Part shown: in pieces, positions 1 through 5,305 of the stretch
How positions within the stretch are numbered: position 1 is the stretch's first letter
Layout: every line of letters starts with the position of its first letter
Origin: Actinomycetes bacterium
GTDB taxonomy: Bacteria > Actinomycetota > Acidimicrobiia > Spongiisociales > UBA5794
Length of the DNA stretch: 5,305 nucleotides
Assembly (NCBI GenBank): GCA_024640745.1
Contig: JAHEEL010000164.1
Location: 1-5,305, forward strand
Direction of reading: 5' to 3'
Position numbers and translations under genes: made by a program
Notes under the pieces: model-generated
Told to the model about the DNA's origin: nothing
The model's input: the letters and a program-made list of their open reading frames with translations, nothing else
Databases searched by the model: none

Positions 1-1
1 C

Positions 2-118
2 TACGACTACTTCGGGGAGACGCGAACCGTCGATGTGCACGTCCGCCAGCTCCGCCGAAAGCTGCCCGGCATTCCGATCGAGACGGTCTGGGGCGTCGGC
101 TACCGCATCGACGCATGA
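2..118 (+). CDS. Response regulator, OmpR/PhoB family, C-terminal fragment (5' end outside window)
   Basis: Reading from base 2 gives 38 residues and a TGA stop at 116-118. They match the end of the winged-helix DNA-binding domain of OmpR/PhoB-type response regulators: the recognition-helix stretch [12 protein letters not shown] (residues 11-22 of the fragment) followed by the C-terminal hairpin [10 protein letters not shown]. The receiver domain with its phosphoacceptor aspartate lies upstream of the window. In this family, phosphorylation by a partner kinase promotes dimerisation and binding to direct-repeat promoter sites. The next gene, 13 bases downstream on the same strand, is a histidine kinase and is the likely partner. 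The family call is secure from the motifs; the target genes and the signal are unknown. Confidence 0.9.
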   Translation, partial: YDYFGETRTVDVHVRQLRRKLPGIPIETVWGVGYRIDA

Positions 119-119
119 C

Positions 120-124
120 GAGGG
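120..124 (+). promoter_or_regulatory. Ribosome binding site of the histidine kinase gene
   Basis: GAGGG lies 7 bases before the ATG at 132. It supports that start over an in-frame ATG at 33, which would add 33 residues that overlap the response-regulator gene and look like out-of-frame translation of it. Confidence 0.6.
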
Positions 125-131
125 CGGCCGC

Positions 132-1520
132 ATGACCCGGCGTATCGCGATTGGGACCGTCGTCATTGCCGTTGTGATGCTGGTGATCGGCCTGATGGGC
201 GTCGCCTACATCAACCGGGTGCTGCGCACCCGGGCGCAGGCTGAGCTGTTCCGGCAGGCCGAAGCCACCGGTCGGCTTGTCGAGGACGCCCTTGGGAATG
301 TCGGCGTCGACCTCGATGCCGGATTCGAGGGTCGGATTCGGGCGGTCGGCGCCGAGGCCGCGCGGGTGCTCGAACGAGCTCGCATCGTCGGCGGCCACGA
401 CATCGTGGAGGCCGAGGTCGTGGTTCGGGACCGATCGTTCCCGCTCTCGCGGCGTCAAGACCTCATGCCCCTGCTACCCCCCAACCTCGAGGAACGCGAC
501 GCGCTGACCATCGACGTCGACGGGGCCGAGGTGCTCGCGACGGTGCAACGGGTGCCGCTCGGCCCGGGCGAGATCGTCATCGCGATCGGGAGGACTGCTC
601 CGCTGCTCCCGGTGCGTGAGATGAGCCGCGCCCTGCTCCTCGCCGTGGTCGTGGGTGTGATCATGATCTTCGTTTTCGGATCGGCGATGGCGCAGTGGGT
701 GCGGAGGCGGCTCGCCGGTCTCGAGTCCGCATCGCGTGCCATCGCAGGCGGAGACCTCACGGCTCGAGCGCCGGCCGATGTGGACGACGAGATCGGAACG
801 GTGGCGGTCGCGTTCAACGAGATGGCCGAGAACTTGGAGGTGACACGTCGGCGCGAGCGCGAGTTCCTCATGAGCATCGGGCATGACCTGCGCACGCCGC
901 TCACGACCATTCGCGGCTATGCGGAAGCTCTCGACGAGGGCACGATCGACCGCGACGACACCGCCCGGGTCGCGAAGGTGCTCCATGCGCAGACCGATCG
1001 TCTGGCCCGACTGGTCGAGGACATGATGTTGCTCGGCCGGATCGAGGCGCGCGAGTTCACGCTGCGGCCCGAGGAGGTCGACGTCGCAGCGCACCTCAGC
1101 GGGGTAGTTGATTCCTTCCGGAAGCGGGCCGACGAGATAGGGATCGCCATTGATTTCGAATCGCACGGTGCCGGCACCGCGAACCTGGACCCCGACCGGT
1201 TGGCCCAAGTCTGCGGCAACCTGGTCGAGAACGCCCTTCGCTACACGCCGGTGCACGGAACGGTCACAGTGGCTGTCGCCACGAGCGGCGGCCGCGTCAC
1301 CCTCGAAGTTGCCGACACCGGCCCGGGGATCGATCCGGCCGATGCGGACCGTGTGTTCGACCGGCTGTATGTGGCCCGGCGCTACCACCCGATCCGTCCC
1401 GAGGGGAGCGGTCTCGGGTTGACCATCGTGCGCGAGCTGGTCGGCGCGATGGGCGGGACGGTAGGTATCGAGCGCGCTCCAACCACCGGGTCTCGATTCA
1501 TCGTGACGTTGCCGGCGTAG
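132..1520 (+). CDS. Membrane-bound sensor histidine kinase (HAMP-HisKA-HATPase)
   Basis: A 462-residue sensor kinase that should autophosphorylate on histidine and pass the phosphate to the regulator encoded just upstream. Domains in order: transmembrane helix about 5-27; extracytoplasmic sensor region about 28-165; second helix about 167-187; HAMP linker about 188-240 (with GGDLTARAP and a DEIG motif); HisKA dimerisation domain with H-box GHDLRTPLT, phosphoacceptor His251; ATPase domain with N-box N363/N367, G1 box D395-x-G-x-G399, F-box around F409 and G2 box GSGLGL at 425-430. All catalytic boxes are intact, so the kinase should be active. The sensor region of roughly 140 residues shows no motif I recognise; its size and mixed helix/strand character would suit a Cache/PAS-like fold, but that is inference. 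The start at 132 is chosen because it directly precedes the basic MTRR and first helix and has a Shine-Dalgarno sequence. The signal is unknown. Confidence 0.94.
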   Translation: MTRRIAIGTVVIAVVMLVIGLMGVAYINRVLRTRAQAELFRQAEATGRLVEDALGNVGVDLDAGFEGRIRAVGAEAARVLERARIVGGHDIVEAEVVVRDRSFPLSRRQDLMPLLPPNLEERDALTIDVDGAEVLATVQRVPLGPGEIVIAIGRTAPLLPVREMSRALLLAVVVGVIMIFVFGSAMAQWVRRRLAGLESASRAIAGGDLTARAPADVDDEIGTVAVAFNEMAENLEVTRRREREFLMSIGHDLRTPLTTIRGYAEALDEGTIDRDDTARVAKVLHAQTDRLARLVEDMMLLGRIEAREFTLRPEEVDVAAHLSGVVDSFRKRADEIGIAIDFESHGAGTANLDPDRLAQVCGNLVENALRYTPVHGTVTVAVATSGGRVTLEVADTGPGIDPADADRVFDRLYVARRYHPIRPEGSGLGLTIVRELVGAMGGTVGIERAPTTGSRFIVTLPA

Positions 1521-1534
1521 CTCCCGGGCGACGG

Positions 1535-1547
1535 CATACTCCCACGA
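1535..1547 (+). promoter_or_regulatory. Possible -10 element with leaderless start for the cytochrome gene
   Basis: CATACT at 1535-1540 matches the TATAAT consensus at 4 of 6 positions and ends 6 bases before the ATG at 1547, so transcription could begin at or next to the A of the start codon. No Shine-Dalgarno sequence is visible in 1521-1546, which fits a leaderless mRNA, common in Actinomycetota. A weak -35-like TTGCCG at 1509-1514 sits 20 bases upstream, longer than the usual 17. This is a suggestion from position and sequence only; a 6-base match arises easily by chance. Confidence 0.25.
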
Positions 1548-1852
1548 TGCGATTGGCTCTGGTGCTCGTGTCGTTTGTCGCCGTGGTGCTTGCCGGGTGT
1601 TCCGGCGGCGGTGTCGACGAGTTCGGCGGCGACCTCTACTCATCCTCCTGCGCCCATTGCCACGGCAGCGATCTCGGCGGTGGTATCGGGCCGGCCCTGG
1701 GGGCGGGTTCCAGTGCGGCCGACTTGACCGACCAGCAGATCAAGAACGTCGTCCGGATCGGTCCGGGAGCGATGACCGCGTTCGGTGATCGATTCAGCGA
1801 GGAGCAGCTCGAGAGCCTCGTGACCTTCCTGCGCTCGGAACAGGATTCGTAG
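1547..1852 (+). CDS. Small lipoprotein monohaem c-type cytochrome
   Basis: A 101-residue exported electron carrier. Residues 1-17 form a lipoprotein signal peptide: basic MR, a hydrophobic stretch, then the lipobox LAGC with Cys18 as the lipidation site, giving a mature protein of about 84 residues tethered to the outer face of the membrane. The single haem motif is C35-A-H-C38-H39; it is followed by GGGIGPALGAG, typical of class I cytochromes c. Met76 in GPGAMTAFG is the likely sixth iron ligand, and the C-terminal helix (SEEQLESLVTFL, 84-95) is also typical. Size, lipidation and single haem resemble the small membrane-anchored cytochromes such as the c551 lipoprotein group, which shuttle electrons to terminal oxidases; the redox partners are not shown here. 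It lies 26 bases after the kinase and only 5 bases before trpC, an unexpected neighbour. No clear Shine-Dalgarno sequence is present; the start is fixed by the signal peptide. Confidence 0.92.
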   Translation: MRLALVLVSFVAVVLAGCSGGGVDEFGGDLYSSSCAHCHGSDLGGGIGPALGAGSSAADLTDQQIKNVVRIGPGAMTAFGDRFSEEQLESLVTFLRSEQDS

Positions 1853-1857
1853 CTGCC

Positions 1858-2631
1858 ATGGTGCTCGACCGAATCCTCGCCGATGCCAGGGTGCGCAGTG
1901 ACGCGACGATCGGCTGCGGACCCGAGTTCGAGGCACGCGCGGCCGAAGCGGCACCGGCGCGGGGATTCGCGAGCGCGCTTGCCCTCCCGGGGCTCTCGGT
2001 CATCGCCGAGGTCAAACGACGATCACCATCCCGAGGCGTTCTCGCGGCGGGCCTCGATGCCGTGGAACAGGCCCAGATCTATGAAGCGGCGGGGGCAGCG
2101 GCGGTCAGCGTCCTGACGGAACCGCTGCACTTCGACGGATCCCTCGCGGATCTCACAGCGGTGCGGGAGGCGGTATCGATCCCGGTAGTGAGAAAGGACT
2201 TCCTCCTCGAACCCGAACAAATCTGGGAGGCACGGGCCGCCGGCGCGGACGCGGTGCTGCTCATCGTCGCAGCGCTCGACGACCGGCTGCTGGCACGCAT
2301 GCTTGCAACCGCGAAGCTCGCGGGCGTCGATGCCCTCGTAGAAGTTCACGACCGGGTGGAGGCGGAGCGCGCGCTGGCCTGTGGAGCGACGCTCGTCGGG
2401 GTCAACAACCGGGATCTCACGACCTTCGCGACCACCCTGACGACCGCGGAGACGTTGGCGCCGGATGTCTGTCGATCGGGGATCGTCACCGTCGCCGAGA
2501 GCGGCATCTTCACATCCGGTGACGCGGATCGAATGGCGAGGGCCGGCTATCAGGCGATCCTGGTCGGCGAGGCGCTCGTGGTGGCTGACGACCCATCGGC
2601 CGCCCTCGCACGATTGGTGGGTGGTCCGTGA
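1858..2631 (+). CDS. trpC: Indole-3-glycerol-phosphate synthase
   Basis: A 257-residue cytoplasmic (beta/alpha)8-barrel enzyme that decarboxylates and closes the ring of CdRP (carboxyphenylamino-deoxyribulose phosphate) to indole-3-glycerol phosphate, the penultimate stage of tryptophan synthesis. Family motifs are complete: VIAEVKRRSPS (Lys53), VRKDF (catalytic Lys113), LVEVHD (catalytic Glu162), GVNNRDL (Asn183 and Asn184), VAESGI (Glu214, Ser215) and the phosphate-binding ILVGEALV (234-241). Length is normal for a monofunctional TrpC; no TrpF domain is fused. The ATG is 5 bases after the cytochrome stop; a poor Shine-Dalgarno match (AGGA, 12 bases upstream) suggests translation may rely partly on ribosomes arriving from the cytochrome gene. 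The stop overlaps the GTG start of trpF. No leader peptide rich in Trp codons is seen before it, so classic attenuation is not evident. Confidence 0.97.
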   Translation: MVLDRILADARVRSDATIGCGPEFEARAAEAAPARGFASALALPGLSVIAEVKRRSPSRGVLAAGLDAVEQAQIYEAAGAAAVSVLTEPLHFDGSLADLTAVREAVSIPVVRKDFLLEPEQIWEARAAGADAVLLIVAALDDRLLARMLATAKLAGVDALVEVHDRVEAERALACGATLVGVNNRDLTTFATTLTTAETLAPDVCRSGIVTVAESGIFTSGDADRMARAGYQAILVGEALVVADDPSAALARLVGGP

Positions 2632-3236
2632 CTTGGGTGAAGGTCTGCGGCCTCACGAGGGAATCCGATGTAGTCGCTGCCGTCGATGCCGGAGCGGACG
2701 CTCTCGGCTTCGTTCTTGCCGAGAAGTCGCCCCGGCGCATCGGAGTCGCCCGTGCGGCGACCCTGATGGGCGGCGTACCCGCACTCAGGATCCTGCTGAC
2801 CGTCGATGCCGATCGGCCGTGGGTCGAGCGGGCCGTCGGTGAGACGTCCGCGGATGGTGTTCAGCCGTACGGGCGCCACGCCGGTGAGGTTGCGCGTTGG
2901 GCGGAGGCGTCCGGGCTGTTCGTGCTCCGCCCGTTGCGGCAGGCCGAGAACGGCGGGTGGGCTTCAGCGGAGGTCCCCGAAGGACAGGTCCCACTCCTCG
3001 ACTCGGCCGCAGGCGGAGCGCACGGCGGCACGGGCGTCCCGCTCGACTGGGCACGGCTGCAACGACCCGGCCGGCGCTTCGTGTTGGCGGGCGGGCTCGA
3101 TCCCGGCAACGTGGCCGCAGCGATCGACGCGGTGCATCCGTGGGGCGTCGACGCCTCGTCGGGCTTGGAATCGGCGCCGGGCCTCAAGGACGCGGCTAGG
3201 GTCGCTGCCTTCGTGATGGAGGCGAAGCAGCAATGA
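2628..3236 (+). CDS. trpF: Phosphoribosylanthranilate isomerase
   Basis: A 202-residue single-domain barrel enzyme performing the Amadori rearrangement of phosphoribosylanthranilate to CdRP, the substrate of TrpC. The general base and acid known from the family are in place: Cys7 in VKVCGLT and Asp125 in LLDS. Also present are SPRRI (Arg36/Arg37), GGTG at 133-136, the phosphate loop [10 protein letters not shown] (153-162) and [10 protein letters not shown] (173-182). The start is GTG at 2628, overlapping the trpC stop in GTGA, with GGTGG 7 bases before it; the protein then starts at the usual distance before the catalytic cysteine. Two oddities: the usual VQLHG motif reads VQPYG (78-82), and the protein holds six Trp residues (3, 65, 91, 111, 141, 172), many for an enzyme making tryptophan. 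The middle part (51-110) is more divergent than the ends. A separate TrpF is notable because many Actinomycetota lack one. Confidence 0.94.
   Translation: MTWVKVCGLTRESDVVAAVDAGADALGFVLAEKSPRRIGVARAATLMGGVPALRILLTVDADRPWVERAVGETSADGVQPYGRHAGEVARWAEASGLFVLRPLRQAENGGWASAEVPEGQVPLLDSAAGGAHGGTGVPLDWARLQRPGRRFVLAGGLDPGNVAAAIDAVHPWGVDASSGLESAPGLKDAARVAAFVMEAKQQ
3218..3222 (+). promoter_or_regulatory. Ribosome binding site of trpB
   Basis: GGAGG, a strong Shine-Dalgarno core, lies inside the end of trpF, 10 bases before the trpB ATG at 3233. Together with the ATGA stop/start overlap it fixes the trpB start and indicates both independent initiation and coupling to trpF. Confidence 0.7.
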
Positions 3237-4399
3237 CCGGTCCCGACGATCGCGGGCGATTCGGAGCGTACGGCGGTCGATACGCGCCCGAGACACTGAT
3301 GCCGGCGCTCGAAGAGCTCGACCGCGAGTTTTCCGCCGCGTGGAACGATCGCGACTTCCGCACCGAGCTGAGTGAGCTGCTCGCGACCTACGTCGGACGA
3401 CCCACCCCGGTGTACCACGCGAAGCGTCTGTCGGAGAAGCTTGGATTCGACCTGTGGCTCAAACGCGAAGACCTTGCGCACACGGGGGCGCACAAGATCA
3501 ACAACACGATCGGGCAAGCGCTGCTCACCCGCCGGATGGGGAAGCCTCGGGTGATCGCGGAGACCGGCGCCGGCCAGCACGGTGTCGCGACGGCGACGGC
3601 ATGCGCGCTCCTCGGCCTCGAGTGCGCGGTCTACATGGGCGTGAAGGACATCGAGCGACAGGCCCTCAACGTGTACCGCATGGAGCTGCTCGGGGCTGAG
3701 GTCATCCCGGTCGCGTCCGGCGCCGGCACGCTCAAGGATGCCGTGTCCGAGGCCATGCGCGATTGGGTGGGGAGCGTAGAGAACACGCACTACATCATCG
3801 GTTCCGTCGTCGGCCCACATCCCTTCCCTTGGATCGTTCGCGAGCTCCAGCGCGTCATCGGCGACGAGATGCACGAGCAGCTCCACGGCGCAGCGGAACC
3901 CGATGTCGTGGTTGCGTGTGTCGGCGGCGGCTCCAACAGCATCGGGGCGTTCGCCACCTACGTGGACGACGATGTGGAACTCGTGGGCGTCGAGGCCGGC
4001 GGATATGGTCTCGAGACCGGCATGCACGGCGCTTCGCTCGTCGAAGGGACCCCCGGCGTGATCCACGGCGCGTTCACCTATCTGCTCCAGGACGACCAGG
4101 GGCAGGTTCTCGAGGCGCACTCGATCAGCGCCGGACTCGACTATCCGGGCGTTGGTCCCGAGCATGCGGCGTTTCGCGATGCCGGGATCGTGCGCTACGA
4201 ATCGGTTACCGACGAGGAGGCGGTCGAGGGGTTCCACCTGCTTTCTCGCACCGAGGGCATCATCCCGGCGCTCGAGCCCGCGCACGCCATCGCCTGGGTG
4301 CTCCGAGAAGCCCCGTCGCTGGTCGGGAAGACGGTGGCGGTGCTGTTGTCCGGGCGCGGCGACAAAGACGTGATGCAGGTGGCAGCGCTCGATGAGTGA
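3233..4399 (+). CDS. trpB: Tryptophan synthase beta subunit
   Basis: A 388-residue pyridoxal-phosphate enzyme that condenses indole with L-serine to give L-tryptophan. It normally works as an alpha-beta-beta-alpha complex with TrpA, receiving indole through an internal tunnel. Visible hallmarks: [13 protein letters not shown] at the N-terminus, the PLP lysine Lys88 in HTGAHKINN, catalytic Glu110 in AETGAGQHG, the phosphate-binding GGGSNSIG (231-238), [11 protein letters not shown] (301-311; Asp303 corresponds to the aspartate of the gating salt bridge), and LSGRGDKD (372-379), whose serine contacts the pyridine nitrogen. Length and motif set are those of the standard TrpB1 type that pairs with TrpA, not of the longer TrpB2 type. 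It starts inside the trpF stop (ATGA) and its end overlaps trpA by 8 bases, arrangements expected for subunits made in equal amounts. Confidence 0.98.
   Translation: MTGPDDRGRFGAYGGRYAPETLMPALEELDREFSAAWNDRDFRTELSELLATYVGRPTPVYHAKRLSEKLGFDLWLKREDLAHTGAHKINNTIGQALLTRRMGKPRVIAETGAGQHGVATATACALLGLECAVYMGVKDIERQALNVYRMELLGAEVIPVASGAGTLKDAVSEAMRDWVGSVENTHYIIGSVVGPHPFPWIVRELQRVIGDEMHEQLHGAAEPDVVVACVGGGSNSIGAFATYVDDDVELVGVEAGGYGLETGMHGASLVEGTPGVIHGAFTYLLQDDQGQVLEAHSISAGLDYPGVGPEHAAFRDAGIVRYESVTDEEAVEGFHLLSRTEGIIPALEPAHAIAWVLREAPSLVGKTVAVLLSGRGDKDVMQVAALDE
4377..4382 (+). promoter_or_regulatory. Ribosome binding site of trpA
   Basis: AGGTGG within the end of trpB, 9 bases before the trpA ATG at 4392. 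It supports that start, which places the ATG inside the trpB reading frame with an 8-base overlap. Confidence 0.55.
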
Positions 4400-5204
4400 A
4401 CGGGGTATCGAGCGCCTGGAGCGGCTCTTCGACTCCGTCCGATCGCAGGGGCGAGCAGCACTCCTTCCGTATCTCACCGCCGGCTTGCCGGACGCCGAGA
4501 CGTCGGTGTTGCTCTTCGAGGCGATGGCGGCGGCCGGCGCCGACGGGTTCGAGATCGGCATTCCATACAGCGACCCGCTCATGGACGGCCCGGTCATCGC
4601 GGAGGCCGGCGCTCGTTCACTCGCCGCAGGAACCACGATGGCGACGGCGTTCGACATCACCAGTCGGGTGGCCGCCTCGACCGGCAAGCCGATTCTCCTG
4701 ATGACGTATACGAATCCCGTCCTGCACTACGGCATCGAGCCGTTTGCTCGCGATGCCGGAGCGAGCGGTGCATCCGGTCTGATCGTGGCCGATCTGCCGG
4801 TCGAGGAGTCGGACCCGTTCCGGGCGGCGACCGAGCGTGCCGGCCTCGGCATGGCGCTGTTCGCCGCCCCAACGACGAGCGACGAGCGCCTCAACCTGAT
4901 TGCGGCCGCGCAACCGGCGTTCATCTACGGCGTTGCCACACTCGGCGTGACGGGGGAGCGGAGCTCGCTCTCCGATCGGGGACGTGTGCTGGCAGATCGG
5001 ATACGCGCGGTCACCGACGCGCCCTTGGTGATGGGGGTCGGCATCTCGACACCGAAGCAGGCGTCGGCAGCGGCAGGCGGCGCCGACGGGATCATCGTCG
5101 GATCTGCCCTCGTGCGGCGGGTGCTGGACGCTGAGAACCCGGACATGGCGGTGCGCTCGGTCGGAGCGGCGGTCGAGGCACTCGCCGCGGCCCTGAGGGA
5201 CTAG
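4392..5204 (+). CDS. trpA: Tryptophan synthase alpha subunit
   Basis: A 270-residue barrel enzyme that cleaves indole-3-glycerol phosphate to indole and glyceraldehyde 3-phosphate, handing indole to TrpB. The catalytic pair is present: Glu54 in [10 protein letters not shown] (equivalent to enteric Glu49) and Asp65 in LMDGP (equivalent to Asp60), with the same spacing of 11. Further signatures are PYLTAGLPD near the N-terminus, [11 protein letters not shown] (104-114), ADLPVEES (133-140), the loop-6 segment TLGVTGE (183-189), and the phosphate sites GVGIST (215-220) and IIVGSALV (234-241). The YSDPxMDGPxIA loop and the MTYxNPVLxYG and GVTG stretches resemble actinobacterial TrpA as I recall it from Mycobacterium. 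The protein contains no Trp. The ATG overlaps the trpB end, and this is the last gene of the co-directional run. Confidence 0.97.
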   Translation: MSERGIERLERLFDSVRSQGRAALLPYLTAGLPDAETSVLLFEAMAAAGADGFEIGIPYSDPLMDGPVIAEAGARSLAAGTTMATAFDITSRVAASTGKPILLMTYTNPVLHYGIEPFARDAGASGASGLIVADLPVEESDPFRAATERAGLGMALFAAPTTSDERLNLIAAAQPAFIYGVATLGVTGERSSLSDRGRVLADRIRAVTDAPLVMGVGISTPKQASAAAGGADGIIVGSALVRRVLDAENPDMAVRSVGAAVEALAAALRD

Positions 5205-5305
5205 TCACTCCGCTGCTTCGAGAACGGCTCTCAACTCAGGCCGACTTGGCGCCGATAATCGGTCAACACCGTCGCGAGAGCGCGGAATCGAAGAGCGGTA
5301 CCGGG
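5205..5305. other. Region downstream of trpA with no assignable forward gene or clear terminator
   Basis: After the trpA stop there is no ATG or GTG on the + strand. A short inverted repeat (GAGA at 5220-5223 and TCTC at 5229-5232, loop of 5) is too weak and lacks a T-run, so I do not call it a terminator. A perfect odd palindrome, CCGATAATCGG, occupies 5252-5262. The stretch may instead be the 3' end of a converging gene. Confidence 0.4.
5231..5305 (-). CDS. Possible C-terminal end of a converging gene, unidentified
   Basis: On the minus strand the frame entering at 5305 stays open for 24 residues and stops with TGA at 5233-5231. It ends in LATVLTDYRRQVGLS, which has the composition of a real protein tail, and 15 of its 24 third codon positions are G or C. 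A competing minus-strand frame is open from 5303 to a stop at 5207-5205 and ends in PELRAVLEAAE, with 18 of 32 third positions G or C. I cannot decide between them, and neither matches a family I recognise. If either is real, the gene converges on trpA with a gap of 26 or 0 bases. Confidence 0.25.
   Translation of the reverse strand, partial: PGTALRFRALATVLTDYRRQVGLS

Noticed and set aside
33..131. An upstream in-frame ATG that would extend the histidine kinase by 33 residues.
   Set aside because: The extension overlaps the response-regulator coding end and is rich in Ser, Arg and Ala as an out-of-frame reading would be; the ATG at 132 has a Shine-Dalgarno sequence and directly precedes the membrane helix.
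1521..1546. Possible attenuator, terminator or leader peptide between the kinase and cytochrome genes.
   Set aside because: Only 26 bases are available; they contain a CCCGGG palindrome but no stem-loop with a T-run and no room for a leader peptide.
474..1643. A 389-codon minus-strand open frame opposite the histidine kinase.
   Set aside because: Its translation is dominated by Arg, His and Pro without any domain pattern, and it mirrors a kinase with all its conserved boxes; it is a shadow frame.
4584..4604. TrpA has Ala70 where enteric TrpA has a conserved Gln after DGPTI, and Tyr59 instead of Phe.
   Set aside because: As I recall it, mycobacterial TrpA has the same Tyr and Ala at these places, so this is a lineage feature and not a defect.
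2861..4687. A 608-codon open frame on the minus strand across trpF, trpB and trpA.
   Set aside because: It lies wholly opposite three well-supported genes with intact catalytic motifs, its translation shows no recognisable domain, and long antisense frames are expected where third codon positions are GC-rich.
5220..5232. Short hairpin GAGA-ACGGC-TCTC as a trpA terminator.
   Set aside because: The stem is only 4 base pairs and there is no following T-run; such structures occur by chance.

Overview
The window is a gene-dense, high-GC bacterial segment carrying seven genes on the + strand and possibly the tail of a converging minus-strand gene at the right edge. The organism looks like an Actinomycetota member outside the best-known mycelial and mycobacterial groups. 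The evidence is high GC with strongly GC-biased third codon positions, an actinobacterial-style TrpA (active-site loop Y-S-D-P-x-M-D-G-P, and a TLGVTG stretch resembling the mycobacterial STMGVTG), and a histidine kinase with a GHDLRTPLT H-box. A free-standing TrpF argues against Streptomyces and Mycobacterium, which typically use the bifunctional isomerase PriA. Acidimicrobiia or a related deep lineage is a reasonable guess, but this is inference and was not tested by search.

Layout: (1) 2-118 is the C-terminal end of an OmpR/PhoB-type response regulator, followed after 13 bases by a complete membrane histidine kinase (132-1520). (2) After 26 bases comes a small lipoprotein c-type cytochrome (1547-1852). 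(3) Five bases later begins a tight tryptophan cluster, trpC-trpF-trpB-trpA (1858-5204), whose three internal junctions overlap by 4, 4 and 8 bases, implying translational coupling. (4) The last 101 bases contain no recognisable gene start; they may hold the 3' end of a minus-strand gene.

Function: trpC, trpF, trpB and trpA encode the last enzymes of tryptophan synthesis, from phosphoribosylanthranilate to L-tryptophan (TrpF isomerase, TrpC indole-glycerol-phosphate synthase, then the TrpA/TrpB synthase complex). All expected catalytic residues that I could place are present. trpE, trpG and trpD are not in the window; they must lie elsewhere if the pathway is complete. The two-component system and the cytochrome have no obvious biochemical link to tryptophan, although all genes are co-directional and could share transcription.

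I found no mobile element, CRISPR array, RNA gene or convincing new system. The points worth a second look are modest: the cytochrome placed directly ahead of trpC, a possible leaderless promoter for it, a divergent and tryptophan-rich TrpF, and the undecided converging gene at the right edge.
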